A DNA stretch of 59,589 nucleotides from an uncultured Flavobacterium sp. (GTDB lineage: Bacteria; Bacteroidota; Bacteroidia; Flavobacteriales; Flavobacteriaceae). The notes beneath the pieces are model-generated. The model saw only the letters and a program-made list of their open reading frames with translations. It made no database searches and was not told where the DNA came from. Positions within the stretch are counted from its first letter, which is position 1; each line of letters begins with the position of its first letter. This document shows, piece after piece, positions 32,443-41,501 of this stretch. The stretch spans positions 1 through 59,589 of the forward strand of contig NZ_CAMLRU010000001.1 in NCBI RefSeq assembly GCF_946482535.1. The letters run 5' to 3'. The position numbers were made by a program, and so were the translations under genes.

Positions 32443-34023
32443 ATGAGAACTTTATCTATTTCGTTTTTATTGTTGACGGCCTTTTCCTTGTCTGCTCAAC
32501 AATCAACACAAACGACTGTTTATAAAAAAACCCCTTTAACAGAACAACAACTGCAACGTTGGAGTCATCTAGATCTTGAAAAGGACTCCATTCCGGGCAT
32601 GAGCGTTGACAAAGCTTATAACGAGCTTTTGAAAAACAAAAAAGGTAAAAAGGTGGTGGTTGGTGTTATCGATTCGGGAGTTGATATCAATCACCCCGAC
32701 TTAAAATCGGTAATTTGGACCAACAAAAAAGAAATCGCCAAAAATGGCAAAGACGATGATAAAAACGGATATACAGACGATGTTCATGGTTGGAATTTTT
32801 TAGGCGATTCTAACAATGAAACCTTGGAATTGGTTAGATACCTGAGAAAAGGGGACGACGGTACCGAAATGTACAAAAGAGCCCAAAAGGAATACGAAAC
32901 CGAATACCAAAAAGTTTTCCCCTATAAAGAAACTGTCGATTTATTAGTTGAGGCTGATAAAACCATTCGAGAGTATTTAAAAAAAGACAACTACAATATC
33001 GAAGACCTCAACAATGTAGCTTCTGTCAAATATGAATTGTACAAAAGCAAAAAAATAATGTTGGCTTACGCCGAAGATACCGGTGCCGAGTTCAAAGCAG
33101 AATTGGAGGAGTTCAAAGACTATGTTTATGACAAATTGAATTATAATTTGAACAAGGAATTTGACGGTAGAAAACCGGTGGGTGACAATCCTGAAGACAT
33201 CAAGGATAAAAAATACGGTAACAATGTAGTGTATTCCAAAGAAAGAAAAGACTCTTCACATGGAACACATGTTGCGGGCATAATTGCCCAAAGCAGAAAC
33301 AACGGATTAGGTGGAGATGGTGTGGCGACCAACGTTGAAATCATGCCGATTCGCGCCGTACCTAACGGAGATGAATATGATAAAGACATCGCATTAGCCA
33401 TAAGATATGCCGTTGATAATGGTGCCAAAGTCATTAACGGCAGTTTCGGAAAGGATTATTCACCCCATAAAGAATGGGTGTGGGAAGCTATGAAATATGC
33501 CGAAAGCAAAGACGTTTTAATCGTTTTGGCCGCAGGAAATGACGGTAAAAATGTTGACGTTGAACCCAATTACCCCGAAGACACTGCCGACAAAAAAACA
33601 GAATTAGTTAGTAACGTGCTTAAAGTTGGCGCCATTAATTACAATTTCGGAGAAAACATTGTGGCAGACTTCTCTAACTTTGGCGCAGGAAATGTTGATG
33701 TTTTCGCACCGGGCGTAAAGGTGTATGCCACAGTTCCGGAGAGAGGCTATAAGTACCAACAAGGAACATCAATGGCTTCCCCTAATGTAGCCGGAGTAGC
33801 AGCATTGATTCGCTCCTATTATCCAAATTTGAAAGCCAATCAAGTCAAACAAATATTAATGAATTCGGGAACGCCTTTGCATTTTGAGGTAAGTGTAGGA
33901 GAAAATGAAGAAAAGAAAGATTTTTCAAAAACCTGTGTTTCCGGAAGAATAGTAAATGCCTTTAACGCCTTAAAAATGGCTGAAGAACTATCAAAAGAAG
34001 CACAAAAAGAACCAAAATTATAA
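32443..34023 (+). CDS. Secreted subtilisin-like serine peptidase (S8)
   Basis: A 526-residue exported peptidase with signal peptide 1-18. The catalytic triad is Asp 77 (VIDSGVDINHPD), His 273 (SSHGTHVAGI) and Ser in GTSMASPNVAG (about 445), plus the oxyanion Asn in VLAAGNDG. Asp and His are about 196 residues apart because of a charged helical insertion (about 130-265), far more than in subtilisin. No C-terminal sorting domain is present, so it is probably periplasmic or anchored otherwise. The M1 peptidase follows after 35 nt. Confidence 0.93.
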   Translation: MRTLSISFLLLTAFSLSAQQSTQTTVYKKTPLTEQQLQRWSHLDLEKDSIPGMSVDKAYNELLKNKKGKKVVVGVIDSGVDINHPDLKSVIWTNKKEIAKNGKDDDKNGYTDDVHGWNFLGDSNNETLELVRYLRKGDDGTEMYKRAQKEYETEYQKVFPYKETVDLLVEADKTIREYLKKDNYNIEDLNNVASVKYELYKSKKIMLAYAEDTGAEFKAELEEFKDYVYDKLNYNLNKEFDGRKPVGDNPEDIKDKKYGNNVVYSKERKDSSHGTHVAGIIAQSRNNGLGGDGVATNVEIMPIRAVPNGDEYDKDIALAIRYAVDNGAKVINGSFGKDYSPHKEWVWEAMKYAESKDVLIVLAAGNDGKNVDVEPNYPEDTADKKTELVSNVLKVGAINYNFGENIVADFSNFGAGNVDVFAPGVKVYATVPERGYKYQQGTSMASPNVAGVAALIRSYYPNLKANQVKQILMNSGTPLHFEVSVGENEEKKDFSKTCVSGRIVNAFNALKMAEELSKEAQKEPKL

Positions 34024-34058
34024 TTTTACCGGAAGAAGAAGAATCTTCCCTTTTTATC

Positions 34059-35933
34059 ATGACCAAAAAACTTTTTTCTATTTCTGTATTGTTGTTTACC
34101 ACAATCTCATGGGCACAGTCAAATGAATATTGGCAACAAAAAGCAGACTATAAAATGGAAGTGACGCTGGATGTCAAAGCATACAACTACAAAGGCAATC
34201 AGGAATTACTTTATACCAATAATTCACAAGACACTTTAAGACGCGTTTATTACCATTTATACAACAATGCGTTCCAACCGGGAAGTGAAATGGATGCCAG
34301 AATCCAATCTATTGCTGATCCTGACGCCAGAATGGTTGATAAAATCAAAAAAGGGAATGATGAAGAGATTAACGAAAGTAGAATTTCTAAATTAAAACCG
34401 GATGAAATTGGTTTTCTGAAAATCTCAAATTTTAAACAAGACGGCGTTTCCGCTCAAGCTAAAGAAGTAGGTACTATTTTGGAAGTAGATTTAGCTCAAC
34501 CGCTTTTACCGGGGAAGTCAACTTTACTGTCTCTTGATTTTCACGGACAAGTGCCATTGCAAATTCGCCGTTCAGGCAGGAATAATAAGGAAGGTGTAGC
34601 ACTTTCTATGGCGCAATGGTATCCCAAAATAGCCGAATTTGATTTTGAAGGTTGGCATGCAGACCCTTATATCTGCCGTGAATTTCATGGCGTTTGGGGT
34701 AATTTTGATGTTAAAATTACCATCGACAAAAATTATGTTTTGGGTGGCTCGGGCTATTTGCAAAACCCTAATGAAATAGGACACGGCTATCAAGATGAAG
34801 GCGTAACGGTAACCATTCCGAAAAAACAAAAAAATTTGACGTGGCATTTTATAGCGCCAAATGTACACGATTTCACTTGGGCTGCCGACAAAGAATACAT
34901 CCATGATAAATTGATGACAGAGGAAGGTGTTATGTTGCATTTTCTCTACAAAAACAATCCGAAAATTATAGATACCTGGAAAAAAGCACAGCCTTACACT
35001 GCCAGAATCTTATCTTACTACAACAATTTGGTTGGAAAATACCCATACCAACAATACTCCGTTATTCAAGGCGGCGATGGCGGAATGGAATATGCCATGT
35101 GTACTTTGGTTTTAGGAGAAGGAGAGCTTAACGGTTTTGTAGGCTTGATTGCTCATGAATTCGGACATTCTTGGTTCCAACATGTATTGGCCAACAACGA
35201 AAGCAAACACAGTTGGATGGATGAAGGTTTTACCTCTTTTATTGAAGATTCGGTAATGAATGAATTGGCGGCTAAAAAATCATCAAATCCTTATTCCGGT
35301 GCTTATAAAAGCTACATTGATTTGGCCAACTCCGGGAAAGAACAGCCGCTTTCCACTCATGCCGATCGTTTTGACTTTAATAAATGTTACAGCACTTCTT
35401 CTTACAGCAAAGGCGAGGTGTTTTTGGCTCAATTAATTTATCTAATTGGCAGAGAAAATTTAACCAAAACATTACAACGTTATTACAACGACTTTAAATT
35501 CAAACATCCAACGCCAAATGATATTAAAAGAACAGCGGAAAGAGTTTCCGGAGCCAATTTAGACTGGTATTTAACCGATTGGACGCAAACCACCAACACC
35601 ATTGACTACGGGATTAAAGAAGTAAGCAGCCAAAACAATTCGGCGACCGTTACCTTAGAGAGAATTGGTAGAATGCCAATGCCAATCGATTTGATAGTGG
35701 AATACACTGATGGTTCCCGAGAAAGCTTTTACATTCCTTTACGCATGATGAGTTTTGAGAAAGAGAATCCGTATTCCAACATAAAAAGAACCGTTATCGG
35801 CGATTGGGCTTGGGCATTTCCAACCTACAATTATTCTTGGCCAACTACAAAAACCATTAAGAGGGTAATCCTTGACCCTAGTGGTTTAATGGCCGATGTG
35901 AACCGAACAAATAATGTTTTTGAAACCAAATAA
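34059..35933 (+). CDS. M1 family zinc metallopeptidase, exported
   Basis: A 624-residue gluzincin aminopeptidase-like protein with a signal peptide (1-19). The zinc motif is HEFGHSWFQH, with the third ligand in SKHSWMDEGFTSFIE (HEXXH-18-E). The exopeptidase motif region reads GGDGGMEYAMCT rather than the canonical GxMEN, so amino-terminal trimming activity is uncertain. It lies downstream of an S8 peptidase in the same direction and ends at a perfect terminator. Confidence 0.92.
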   Translation: MTKKLFSISVLLFTTISWAQSNEYWQQKADYKMEVTLDVKAYNYKGNQELLYTNNSQDTLRRVYYHLYNNAFQPGSEMDARIQSIADPDARMVDKIKKGNDEEINESRISKLKPDEIGFLKISNFKQDGVSAQAKEVGTILEVDLAQPLLPGKSTLLSLDFHGQVPLQIRRSGRNNKEGVALSMAQWYPKIAEFDFEGWHADPYICREFHGVWGNFDVKITIDKNYVLGGSGYLQNPNEIGHGYQDEGVTVTIPKKQKNLTWHFIAPNVHDFTWAADKEYIHDKLMTEEGVMLHFLYKNNPKIIDTWKKAQPYTARILSYYNNLVGKYPYQQYSVIQGGDGGMEYAMCTLVLGEGELNGFVGLIAHEFGHSWFQHVLANNESKHSWMDEGFTSFIEDSVMNELAAKKSSNPYSGAYKSYIDLANSGKEQPLSTHADRFDFNKCYSTSSYSKGEVFLAQLIYLIGRENLTKTLQRYYNDFKFKHPTPNDIKRTAERVSGANLDWYLTDWTQTTNTIDYGIKEVSSQNNSATVTLERIGRMPMPIDLIVEYTDGSRESFYIPLRMMSFEKENPYSNIKRTVIGDWAWAFPTYNYSWPTTKTIKRVILDPSGLMADVNRTNNVFETK

Positions 35934-35963
35934 AAAAAGGCAACCAAATGGTTGCCTTTTTTT
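35932..35963. terminator. Bidirectional terminator after M1 peptidase
   Basis: AAAAAAAGGCAACC, loop AAAT, GGTTGCCTTTTTTT: a perfect 14-bp stem between convergent genes. Confidence 0.95.
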
Positions 35964-36552
35964 ATAGTAATTTAATACTGGTTATCTCATTATAAATACG
36001 GTATTTATTTTGCTTAGGGTCGAAAAATTCTTGTTGTCTGTAATGAATTTCCAATTTATCGCCTTTCACAATTTTATTCTTCACAAACAAATTATCGCCT
36101 TCAAAAGAAAACAACCAAATAAACTCTTGCTTTACATTTTTATCGTCAATCAAATATATAGTGTTGAATTCAACAGAGGTAATGCTCTCAAAAGTACCGG
36201 TGTAAAACAAATCTAATTCGTCTTCTTCGGCAACATAATTTCCTTCTGTATCGTTTTCTTTGGCTATTTTAAGAAAAACATCGGGGCATATGGTCGCCAT
36301 TTCCAGTCCGACACTCTCAGCAATTTTCTCAATAGAAGCCATTTTATTGTCGATATCAACATTAACTGTTTTGCGTTCTTTTTCAGTTAGTTTGTTGATG
36401 GCGTCAAATATGCAAATGCCTAAATTTATATCGGTGACTTCTTTTGTAGCGATACATTCACAAGTAGATGTTGCCAATTTTTTATAAACAACTTCTTTTT
36501 TTTGAGCCATTACCACTACAGGCATAAGGAACAATAACAGTTTTAATTTCAT
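35962..36552 (-). CDS. Exported protein of unknown function, 196 aa
   Basis: A protein with signal peptide 1-16 (ending VMAQ). It has cysteines early (TSTCECIATKEV, LGICIFDAI, MATICPDVF), a helical first half and a beta-rich second half (FIWLFSFEGDNLF; KLEIHYRQQEFFD). No domain recognised. It is the only gene of its strand here and converges on the M1 peptidase. Confidence 0.75.
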   Translation of the reverse strand: MKLKLLLFLMPVVVMAQKKEVVYKKLATSTCECIATKEVTDINLGICIFDAINKLTEKERKTVNVDIDNKMASIEKIAESVGLEMATICPDVFLKIAKENDTEGNYVAEEDELDLFYTGTFESITSVEFNTIYLIDDKNVKQEFIWLFSFEGDNLFVKNKIVKGDKLEIHYRQQEFFDPKQNKYRIYNEITSIKLL

Positions 36553-36706
36553 GTCAAATATTTTTGGTAGAGTTCACGAATGTAAAATAAACCTCATTAT
36601 AAAAAAAACATTTTTATACAATTCATCAGACTTAGGATAGCCGGCTCATTTCGAAAATTGATTTTTCTGGAATAGAATTTGTAGATTTACCCCAAATTTT
36701 TTTCCT

Positions 36707-37120
36707 ATGAAAAACTTAAGATTTTTGTTGCTTTTTTTGGCTTTCGGATTTGGCTTTCAGAAAAGTTATGCTCAACCGATTCGATTCAAAGCCAGCAGCG
36801 TCAGTTTTACCGATAAAAAGAATGACGGCACTTGGAATGACTGGTCTGATTTTGTAGATGCCAATGTTTTAATCACTTTGGACGCCAAAAAGAATTTGAT
36901 TCTCATCAATTCGGCCGAAGTACAATCTTTTAAAATTAAAGCTTACGGCGAAATTGAAGACAATGACGAACTAAATATCGTTCCTTTTGAATGTGTTGAT
37001 AATCGGTATTCTAATTGCAACATATTCATCATCACCAAGAAAAAAGAAAACAACCGCATGCAGATTTATATCAATTACAATGAAGTAAAATTTGTTTACA
37101 ACGTTTACAATTCCAATTAA
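36707..37120 (+). CDS. Exported protein of unknown function, 137 aa
   Basis: Signal peptide 1-22 (FLLLFLAFGFGFQKSYAQ), then a small beta-rich domain with WNDWSDFVDANVLITLDAKK and two cysteines (FECVDNRYSNCNIFII). I recall similar short exported proteins upstream of rnpA in Flavobacteria but know no function. It ends 14 nt before rnpA and may share its transcript. Confidence 0.75.
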   Translation: MKNLRFLLLFLAFGFGFQKSYAQPIRFKASSVSFTDKKNDGTWNDWSDFVDANVLITLDAKKNLILINSAEVQSFKIKAYGEIEDNDELNIVPFECVDNRYSNCNIFIITKKKENNRMQIYINYNEVKFVYNVYNSN

Positions 37121-37134
37121 TTACACTAAACGAA

Positions 37135-37509
37135 ATGGATTGCTCCTATCCGAAGGCTGAAAAACTAAAAAGTAAAAGCCTCATCGATTTGTTATTCTCA
37201 GAAGGCAAATCTGTGAGCAAATATCCTTTGCGATTGGTTTATGTGGCCTGCGACTTTGAGGAAGATGTTCCGTTAAAAATGGGGGTTTCGGTTTCTAAAA
37301 AATATTTTAAAAAAGCCGTCGACCGCAATTATTTTAAACGGGTTTTAAGAGAATGCTACCGACTCAACAAAGCCCAATTGATAGACCATTTGGACAAAAA
37401 ATACTGCTTCATGTTCTTTTATCAGAGTCAGGAAAAATTACCCTATTCCGAGATAGAGCAAAAAACCAAACAACTATTTGAAAAGTTTGTAAAATCCATC
37501 CAAGAATAA
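37135..37509 (+). CDS. rnpA: Ribonuclease P protein component
   Basis: A 124-residue basic protein that binds the RNase P RNA and helps it process tRNA 5' ends. The RNR-type motif is KKAVDRNYFKRVLRECYR, preceded by MGVSVSKKYFK. Length is normal. In many bacteria rnpA follows rpmH near the origin; rpmH is not adjacent here. A S41 protease gene follows. Confidence 0.95.
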   Translation: MDCSYPKAEKLKSKSLIDLLFSEGKSVSKYPLRLVYVACDFEEDVPLKMGVSVSKKYFKKAVDRNYFKRVLRECYRLNKAQLIDHLDKKYCFMFFYQSQEKLPYSEIEQKTKQLFEKFVKSIQE

Positions 37510-37587
37510 AAAAATGTTAACAATTAATGTTACCGCCTTTGTTTCAAGTAATTTAGTATATTCGTTATCCCAATAAATCAAAGCATT

Positions 37588-39225
37588 ATGTTTTCAAGAC
37601 TTAAAAAAAGATATATAATTCCATTTGTCCTCAGCGTATTCCTATTTGTAGGCGTAAGTTTTAAAGATGATTTTTTCGAAATTTCCAAACAAATTGAAAT
37701 CTTCACCACCTTATTTAAAACTATTAACCAAAACTATGTTGATGAAACCAATCCGGCCGAATTAATGGACAAAGCCATCAAAAGTATGCTGGCCGATTTG
37801 GATCCTTATACCAATTATTTCAACGAGGCCGACGTCATCAAATTCAAAATCAACAATACCGGAGAATATACCGGCATTGGTGCCATGATTACCCGTAAAG
37901 AAGACAAACTCATCATCAAAGAACCTTACAAAGGATTTCCGGCCGACAAAGCCGGTTTGAAAGCCGGTGATGAAATTATTCAAATTGGAGACGTATTGTT
38001 AGCCGATTTCAAAGACGATGCTTCGCAGTTGTTGAAAGGCGCGAAAAACACAAAAATTGACATCAAATATTTACGCCAAGGCAAACCTCAGACTGCTCAA
38101 TTAATTTTAGATGAAGTCGAAGTCAAAGCCGTTCCTTTCTTCGGAAAAATAGATGAAAAAACCGGTTACATTGTTTTGTCTCAATTCAACAAAAAAGCCT
38201 CCTCAGAAACCAAAGAGGCTTTGGAGAAATTGAAAAATGACGGTGCTACCCAAATCATTTTAGACCTGCGTGGCAATCCGGGCGGATTGTTGAATGAAGC
38301 GGTTAATATTTGTAATTTATTTGTCCCGAAAGGTGAAATCATTGTGACCACCAAATCCAAAAACGAAAAATACAACAACACTTATAAAACCACCCGCGAA
38401 CCAATTGATACCGAAATTCCTCTGGTAGTAATTGTGGACGGCAAAAGTGCTTCGGCTTCCGAAATTGTATCAGGCGCTTTACAAGATTTAGACCGCGCGG
38501 TGATCGTTGGTAGCAGAAGTTTCGGAAAAGGATTGGTACAACGCCCTATCGATATGACATACGGAACTCAGGTAAAAGTTACCATTTCGAGATATTATAC
38601 ACCATCAGGCCGATGTATCCAAGCTTTGAATTACAACAAAAAAGACAAAAGCGGGAAAGCCACTCGTACCGAAGAGAAAAATTACAACACTTTCAAAACC
38701 AAAAAAGGAAGACCTGTATATGACGGCGGTGGCGTTTTACCCGATGTAGAAATTGAAGAAACCAAAACCAGCACTATTGCTGATGCTTTGCAAAAAAACG
38801 ATGGGATTTTCAATTATGTAACTTACTATTACTACAAGAATCCAAACTTGGGCGATAAAATTCCAACCCTAACCGATGCCGATTTTGCGGATTTCAAAGC
38901 TTTTTTGAAACGCGAAAAAATTGACTTCAATACTGAAACCGAAGTGGCTTTGAAAAACACTTTGGAAAAAGCCAAGAAAGAAAATGTTGACGCCGCCATC
39001 AATGCCGAATACCAACAACTGTTAACGGCCCTACAAAAAAGTGAAGAAACCTTGATTGACAAAAACCAAAAGGAAATCAAAAATTTAATTTTGGATGAAA
39101 TCATCAAACGCTACCAATACAAAGAAGGATTGTATCAGTATTATGCCAAAAGCAATTTGGAAATCAAAAAGGCTATTGGTATTTTAAATAACACCGCCGA
39201 ATACAATAAGATTTTAAAAATTTAA
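37588..39225 (+). CDS. S41 family C-terminal processing peptidase
   Basis: A 545-residue CtpA/Prc-type protease with an N-terminal membrane anchor (about 10-25). The PDZ domain (about 85-170) contains GIGAMITRKEDKLIIKEP. The catalytic serine lies in DGKSASASEIVSGAL and the lysine in VGSRSFGKGLVQ. Such enzymes cut exported proteins near their C-termini. Downstream OmpA-family gene begins 1 nt after its stop. Confidence 0.95.
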   Translation: MFSRLKKRYIIPFVLSVFLFVGVSFKDDFFEISKQIEIFTTLFKTINQNYVDETNPAELMDKAIKSMLADLDPYTNYFNEADVIKFKINNTGEYTGIGAMITRKEDKLIIKEPYKGFPADKAGLKAGDEIIQIGDVLLADFKDDASQLLKGAKNTKIDIKYLRQGKPQTAQLILDEVEVKAVPFFGKIDEKTGYIVLSQFNKKASSETKEALEKLKNDGATQIILDLRGNPGGLLNEAVNICNLFVPKGEIIVTTKSKNEKYNNTYKTTREPIDTEIPLVVIVDGKSASASEIVSGALQDLDRAVIVGSRSFGKGLVQRPIDMTYGTQVKVTISRYYTPSGRCIQALNYNKKDKSGKATRTEEKNYNTFKTKKGRPVYDGGGVLPDVEIEETKTSTIADALQKNDGIFNYVTYYYYKNPNLGDKIPTLTDADFADFKAFLKREKIDFNTETEVALKNTLEKAKKENVDAAINAEYQQLLTALQKSEETLIDKNQKEIKNLILDEIIKRYQYKEGLYQYYAKSNLEIKKAIGILNNTAEYNKILKI

Positions 39226-39226
39226 T

Positions 39227-40039
39227 ATGAAACTCCTCAAATATTTGCCTTTACTTTTTTTCGGATTTTTACATGCTCAAGAAGAAGTAGTTCATTCGGT
39301 TTATTTTGATTTTGACAAATTTGTTTTGAATGAAGTTCAAGTCAAAGACGTAATCGATTTTATCAAAAAAACCGATTCCACGCGAATAGAATCCATCCAA
39401 ATTTTTGGTTACACCGACGACGTTGGGAAAGAAGCCTACAACTTCAAGCTTTCGACCAAAAGAGCTAATGAGATTCAGAATAAATTTATTGAAAACGGCA
39501 TCAAAAGTAAAGTCATTGTAACCATCGAGGGCAAAGGAAGAATTCTAATAGATGATGATATCGTTGAAAATCTTCCCGAAAAAAGATCAAAAAATCGCCG
39601 TGTGGATGTGGTGCTCAATTTAAAACCGCTACCCAAAATAGAAATTCCCGGCTACTACAATTCGATTCAAAAAAAACATATCATTGGCGATCATATTTAT
39701 CTCAACGATGTGTTGTTTGAAAGAGGCAGCAGTAAGTTAACCTTCAAATCAAAAACAGAATTAGATAAAATTGCCAAGCTTTTATTGAAGTACAAAAACC
39801 TGCAATTTGAAATTCAAGGTCATGTTTGTTGCACGCCGCCTTACCAAAAGGAAGCCATTGATAAAGACACCAAAAAAAGACAGCTTTCTACCAACCGAGC
39901 GCAAACGGTTTACAAGTATTTGATTTGGAAAAAAATTCCAAAAGAAAGAATGACTTTCAAAGGTTACGGAAATACTGTGCCACTGGGAAAGGGCACCGAA
40001 TATGACCGCAGAGTAGAATTGGTTATCTCTAAAATATAA
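39227..40039 (+). CDS. OmpA family protein with two peptidoglycan-binding domains
   Basis: A 270-residue exported protein with signal peptide 1-16 and no beta barrel. Two OmpA-like domains follow: the first has YFDFDKFVLNEVQ, QIFGYTDDVGKEAYNFKLS and SKNRRVDVVL, and the second has LYERGSSKLTFKSK-type start, EIQGHVCC and RAQTVYKYL. Both bind peptidoglycan in relatives. The CC pair in the second domain is unusual. It directly follows the S41 protease gene. Confidence 0.88.
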   Translation: MKLLKYLPLLFFGFLHAQEEVVHSVYFDFDKFVLNEVQVKDVIDFIKKTDSTRIESIQIFGYTDDVGKEAYNFKLSTKRANEIQNKFIENGIKSKVIVTIEGKGRILIDDDIVENLPEKRSKNRRVDVVLNLKPLPKIEIPGYYNSIQKKHIIGDHIYLNDVLFERGSSKLTFKSKTELDKIAKLLLKYKNLQFEIQGHVCCTPPYQKEAIDKDTKKRQLSTNRAQTVYKYLIWKKIPKERMTFKGYGNTVPLGKGTEYDRRVELVISKI

Positions 40040-40486
40040 TTATTCTTTGCGCATTTCGATATGCGGAATATCATCTTCCAAATACATTTCGCTGGTTTGA
40101 ATAAAACCGTGACTTTCGTAGAATTTCTTTAAATACAATTGGGCCGAAATGGTGATTTTTCTTTGATCGAAATGAGATTTGATAACCTGAATGGCTTCGC
40201 GCATTAAAATATGACCCAACTTGTTGGCGCGAGAAGTTTCCTTTACCACCACACGACCAATAGAGGCTTGCTCAAAATAATCATGCGGTTTAAACAATCG
40301 CGCATACGCCACTATTTGACCGTTATCTTCTCCAATCAAATGTAATGCTTTCTCGTCTTTGCCGTCTATGTCTTGATAAACGCAATTTTGCTCCACTATA
40401 AACACTTCGGCGCGCAATTGTAGTAAATTGTAAAGTTCTTGTGTAGAAAGTGTCTCAAATCGCTTTATTTTCCATTCTAAGTTCAT
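40040..40486 (-). CDS. GNAT family N-acetyltransferase, ElaA type
   Basis: A 148-residue acetyltransferase of the ElaA group. N-terminal RAEVFIVEQNCVYQDIDGKDEKALHL and acetyl-CoA binding region IGRVVVKETSRANKLGHILM are characteristic, ending with FYESHGFIQTSEMYLEDDIPH. Acceptor unknown. It starts 5 nt from the DUF4837 stop and converges with the OmpA gene. Confidence 0.92.
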   Translation of the reverse strand: MNLEWKIKRFETLSTQELYNLLQLRAEVFIVEQNCVYQDIDGKDEKALHLIGEDNGQIVAYARLFKPHDYFEQASIGRVVVKETSRANKLGHILMREAIQVIKSHFDQRKITISAQLYLKKFYESHGFIQTSEMYLEDDIPHIEMRKE

Positions 40487-40491
40487 CGGTT

Positions 40492-41463
40492 CTATTTTTT
40501 GATTTGAATGGATTTGATGATGGATTCCAATTCAAACATCAAATCTCTTTTTTCCTTGGATGGTGCGTAACAAAATCCTTCGAGCACCAATATTCTTTTG
40601 TGTTCTTTATCAAAAATCGCATAGTTGATAAATGGTCCCGACATGAAGTCGTTTTTCATTTGCCAAGTGCCTTTGGTTTCATAGGTTTTTTTTCCGGCCA
40701 AAACGGTTTTGGAAAAATAAGGCGAATAAGCTTCTTCCGTTACCATTCGGGTATTGTAGGCCGATCCGTGGATATACTTTCTGCCGATGGAATCTCGGGT
40801 TTTTACAATATCATTAACTGCATTACTTGACCGAAAACCATTCCAAGGAATTTTATAAATAATGACACTAGTGTTGCCGCTGGTGATTTCGCTTTTGAGC
40901 CAAATAAAATTCTTTCTTCGCATCACATATTCATACTTGGAAGGAATCAATAAATCAATGTTGAATTTTCTCTGGATTTTTTTGGTGTCCAATAAAGAGT
41001 CTTTGAAAATCTTCTGGTTTTGAGCTATTTCGATATTGCGCATTTTTTGGATAATATCCGGAGCGTTATCTTCTAAAATTTGGAGAATCTCTGCCGTGCT
41101 TCTTCCGGAAATATGAACCGCATTTTGAGGTGAGGCAAATTCATTTTCTTTGATTTCAAATTTCTTTTCATTGTCTTTTTTCACAATGATAATGTTTCTG
41201 GCATCGGTTGAAAAACCTTCAAAGAGTTTTACGGGATATTGGTTGATGGTAAACAGAGGTTCTTCTTGTGGTAAACCCAAAACCGGAGAGGCAAATTTAT
41301 TTCTGATGCTGTCGCCAACTTCACTATTCCAAAGTTGGTCATCAATAATTACGGCAATGGTGTTGATGGCTGCCGAAGAATCATCGGGAAACTTGTCCTT
41401 TTTAAACGAACAAGAACTCGCCATAAACGCGACAAAAAGCCATAAAAAAAGGGTTTTATTCAT
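40492..41463 (-). CDS. DUF4837 family lipoprotein
   Basis: A 323-residue lipoprotein with lipobox ASSC (Cys about 18) after MNKTLFLWLFVAFM. DUF4837 members occur in Bacteroidota only; the mature domain is alpha/beta (IAVIIDDQLWNSEVGDSIRN; IIVKKDNEKKFEIKEN; ILVLEGFCYAPSKEKRDLMF). I took the ATG at 41463; an upstream TTG would spoil the signal peptide. Role unknown. It is followed by the GNAT gene 5 nt on. Confidence 0.85.
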   Translation of the reverse strand: MNKTLFLWLFVAFMASSCSFKKDKFPDDSSAAINTIAVIIDDQLWNSEVGDSIRNKFASPVLGLPQEEPLFTINQYPVKLFEGFSTDARNIIIVKKDNEKKFEIKENEFASPQNAVHISGRSTAEILQILEDNAPDIIQKMRNIEIAQNQKIFKDSLLDTKKIQRKFNIDLLIPSKYEYVMRRKNFIWLKSEITSGNTSVIIYKIPWNGFRSSNAVNDIVKTRDSIGRKYIHGSAYNTRMVTEEAYSPYFSKTVLAGKKTYETKGTWQMKNDFMSGPFINYAIFDKEHKRILVLEGFCYAPSKEKRDLMFELESIIKSIQIKK

Positions 41464-41501
41464 AACAGAAATAAAACCCAAATTTATAGAAGATTTTCGG
41501 A

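Noticed and set aside
34031..34055. GGAAGA-N7-TCTTCC hairpin between S8 and M1 peptidase genes as a terminator
   Set aside because: The stem is short and AG-rich with only five T after it; it is more likely incidental, and the genes may be cotranscribed.
36630..36655. GGATAGCCGGCTCATTTC as a fourth REP-like copy
   Set aside because: Only one end word is partly matched and the central hairpin and second end are missing, so it may be chance or a remnant.
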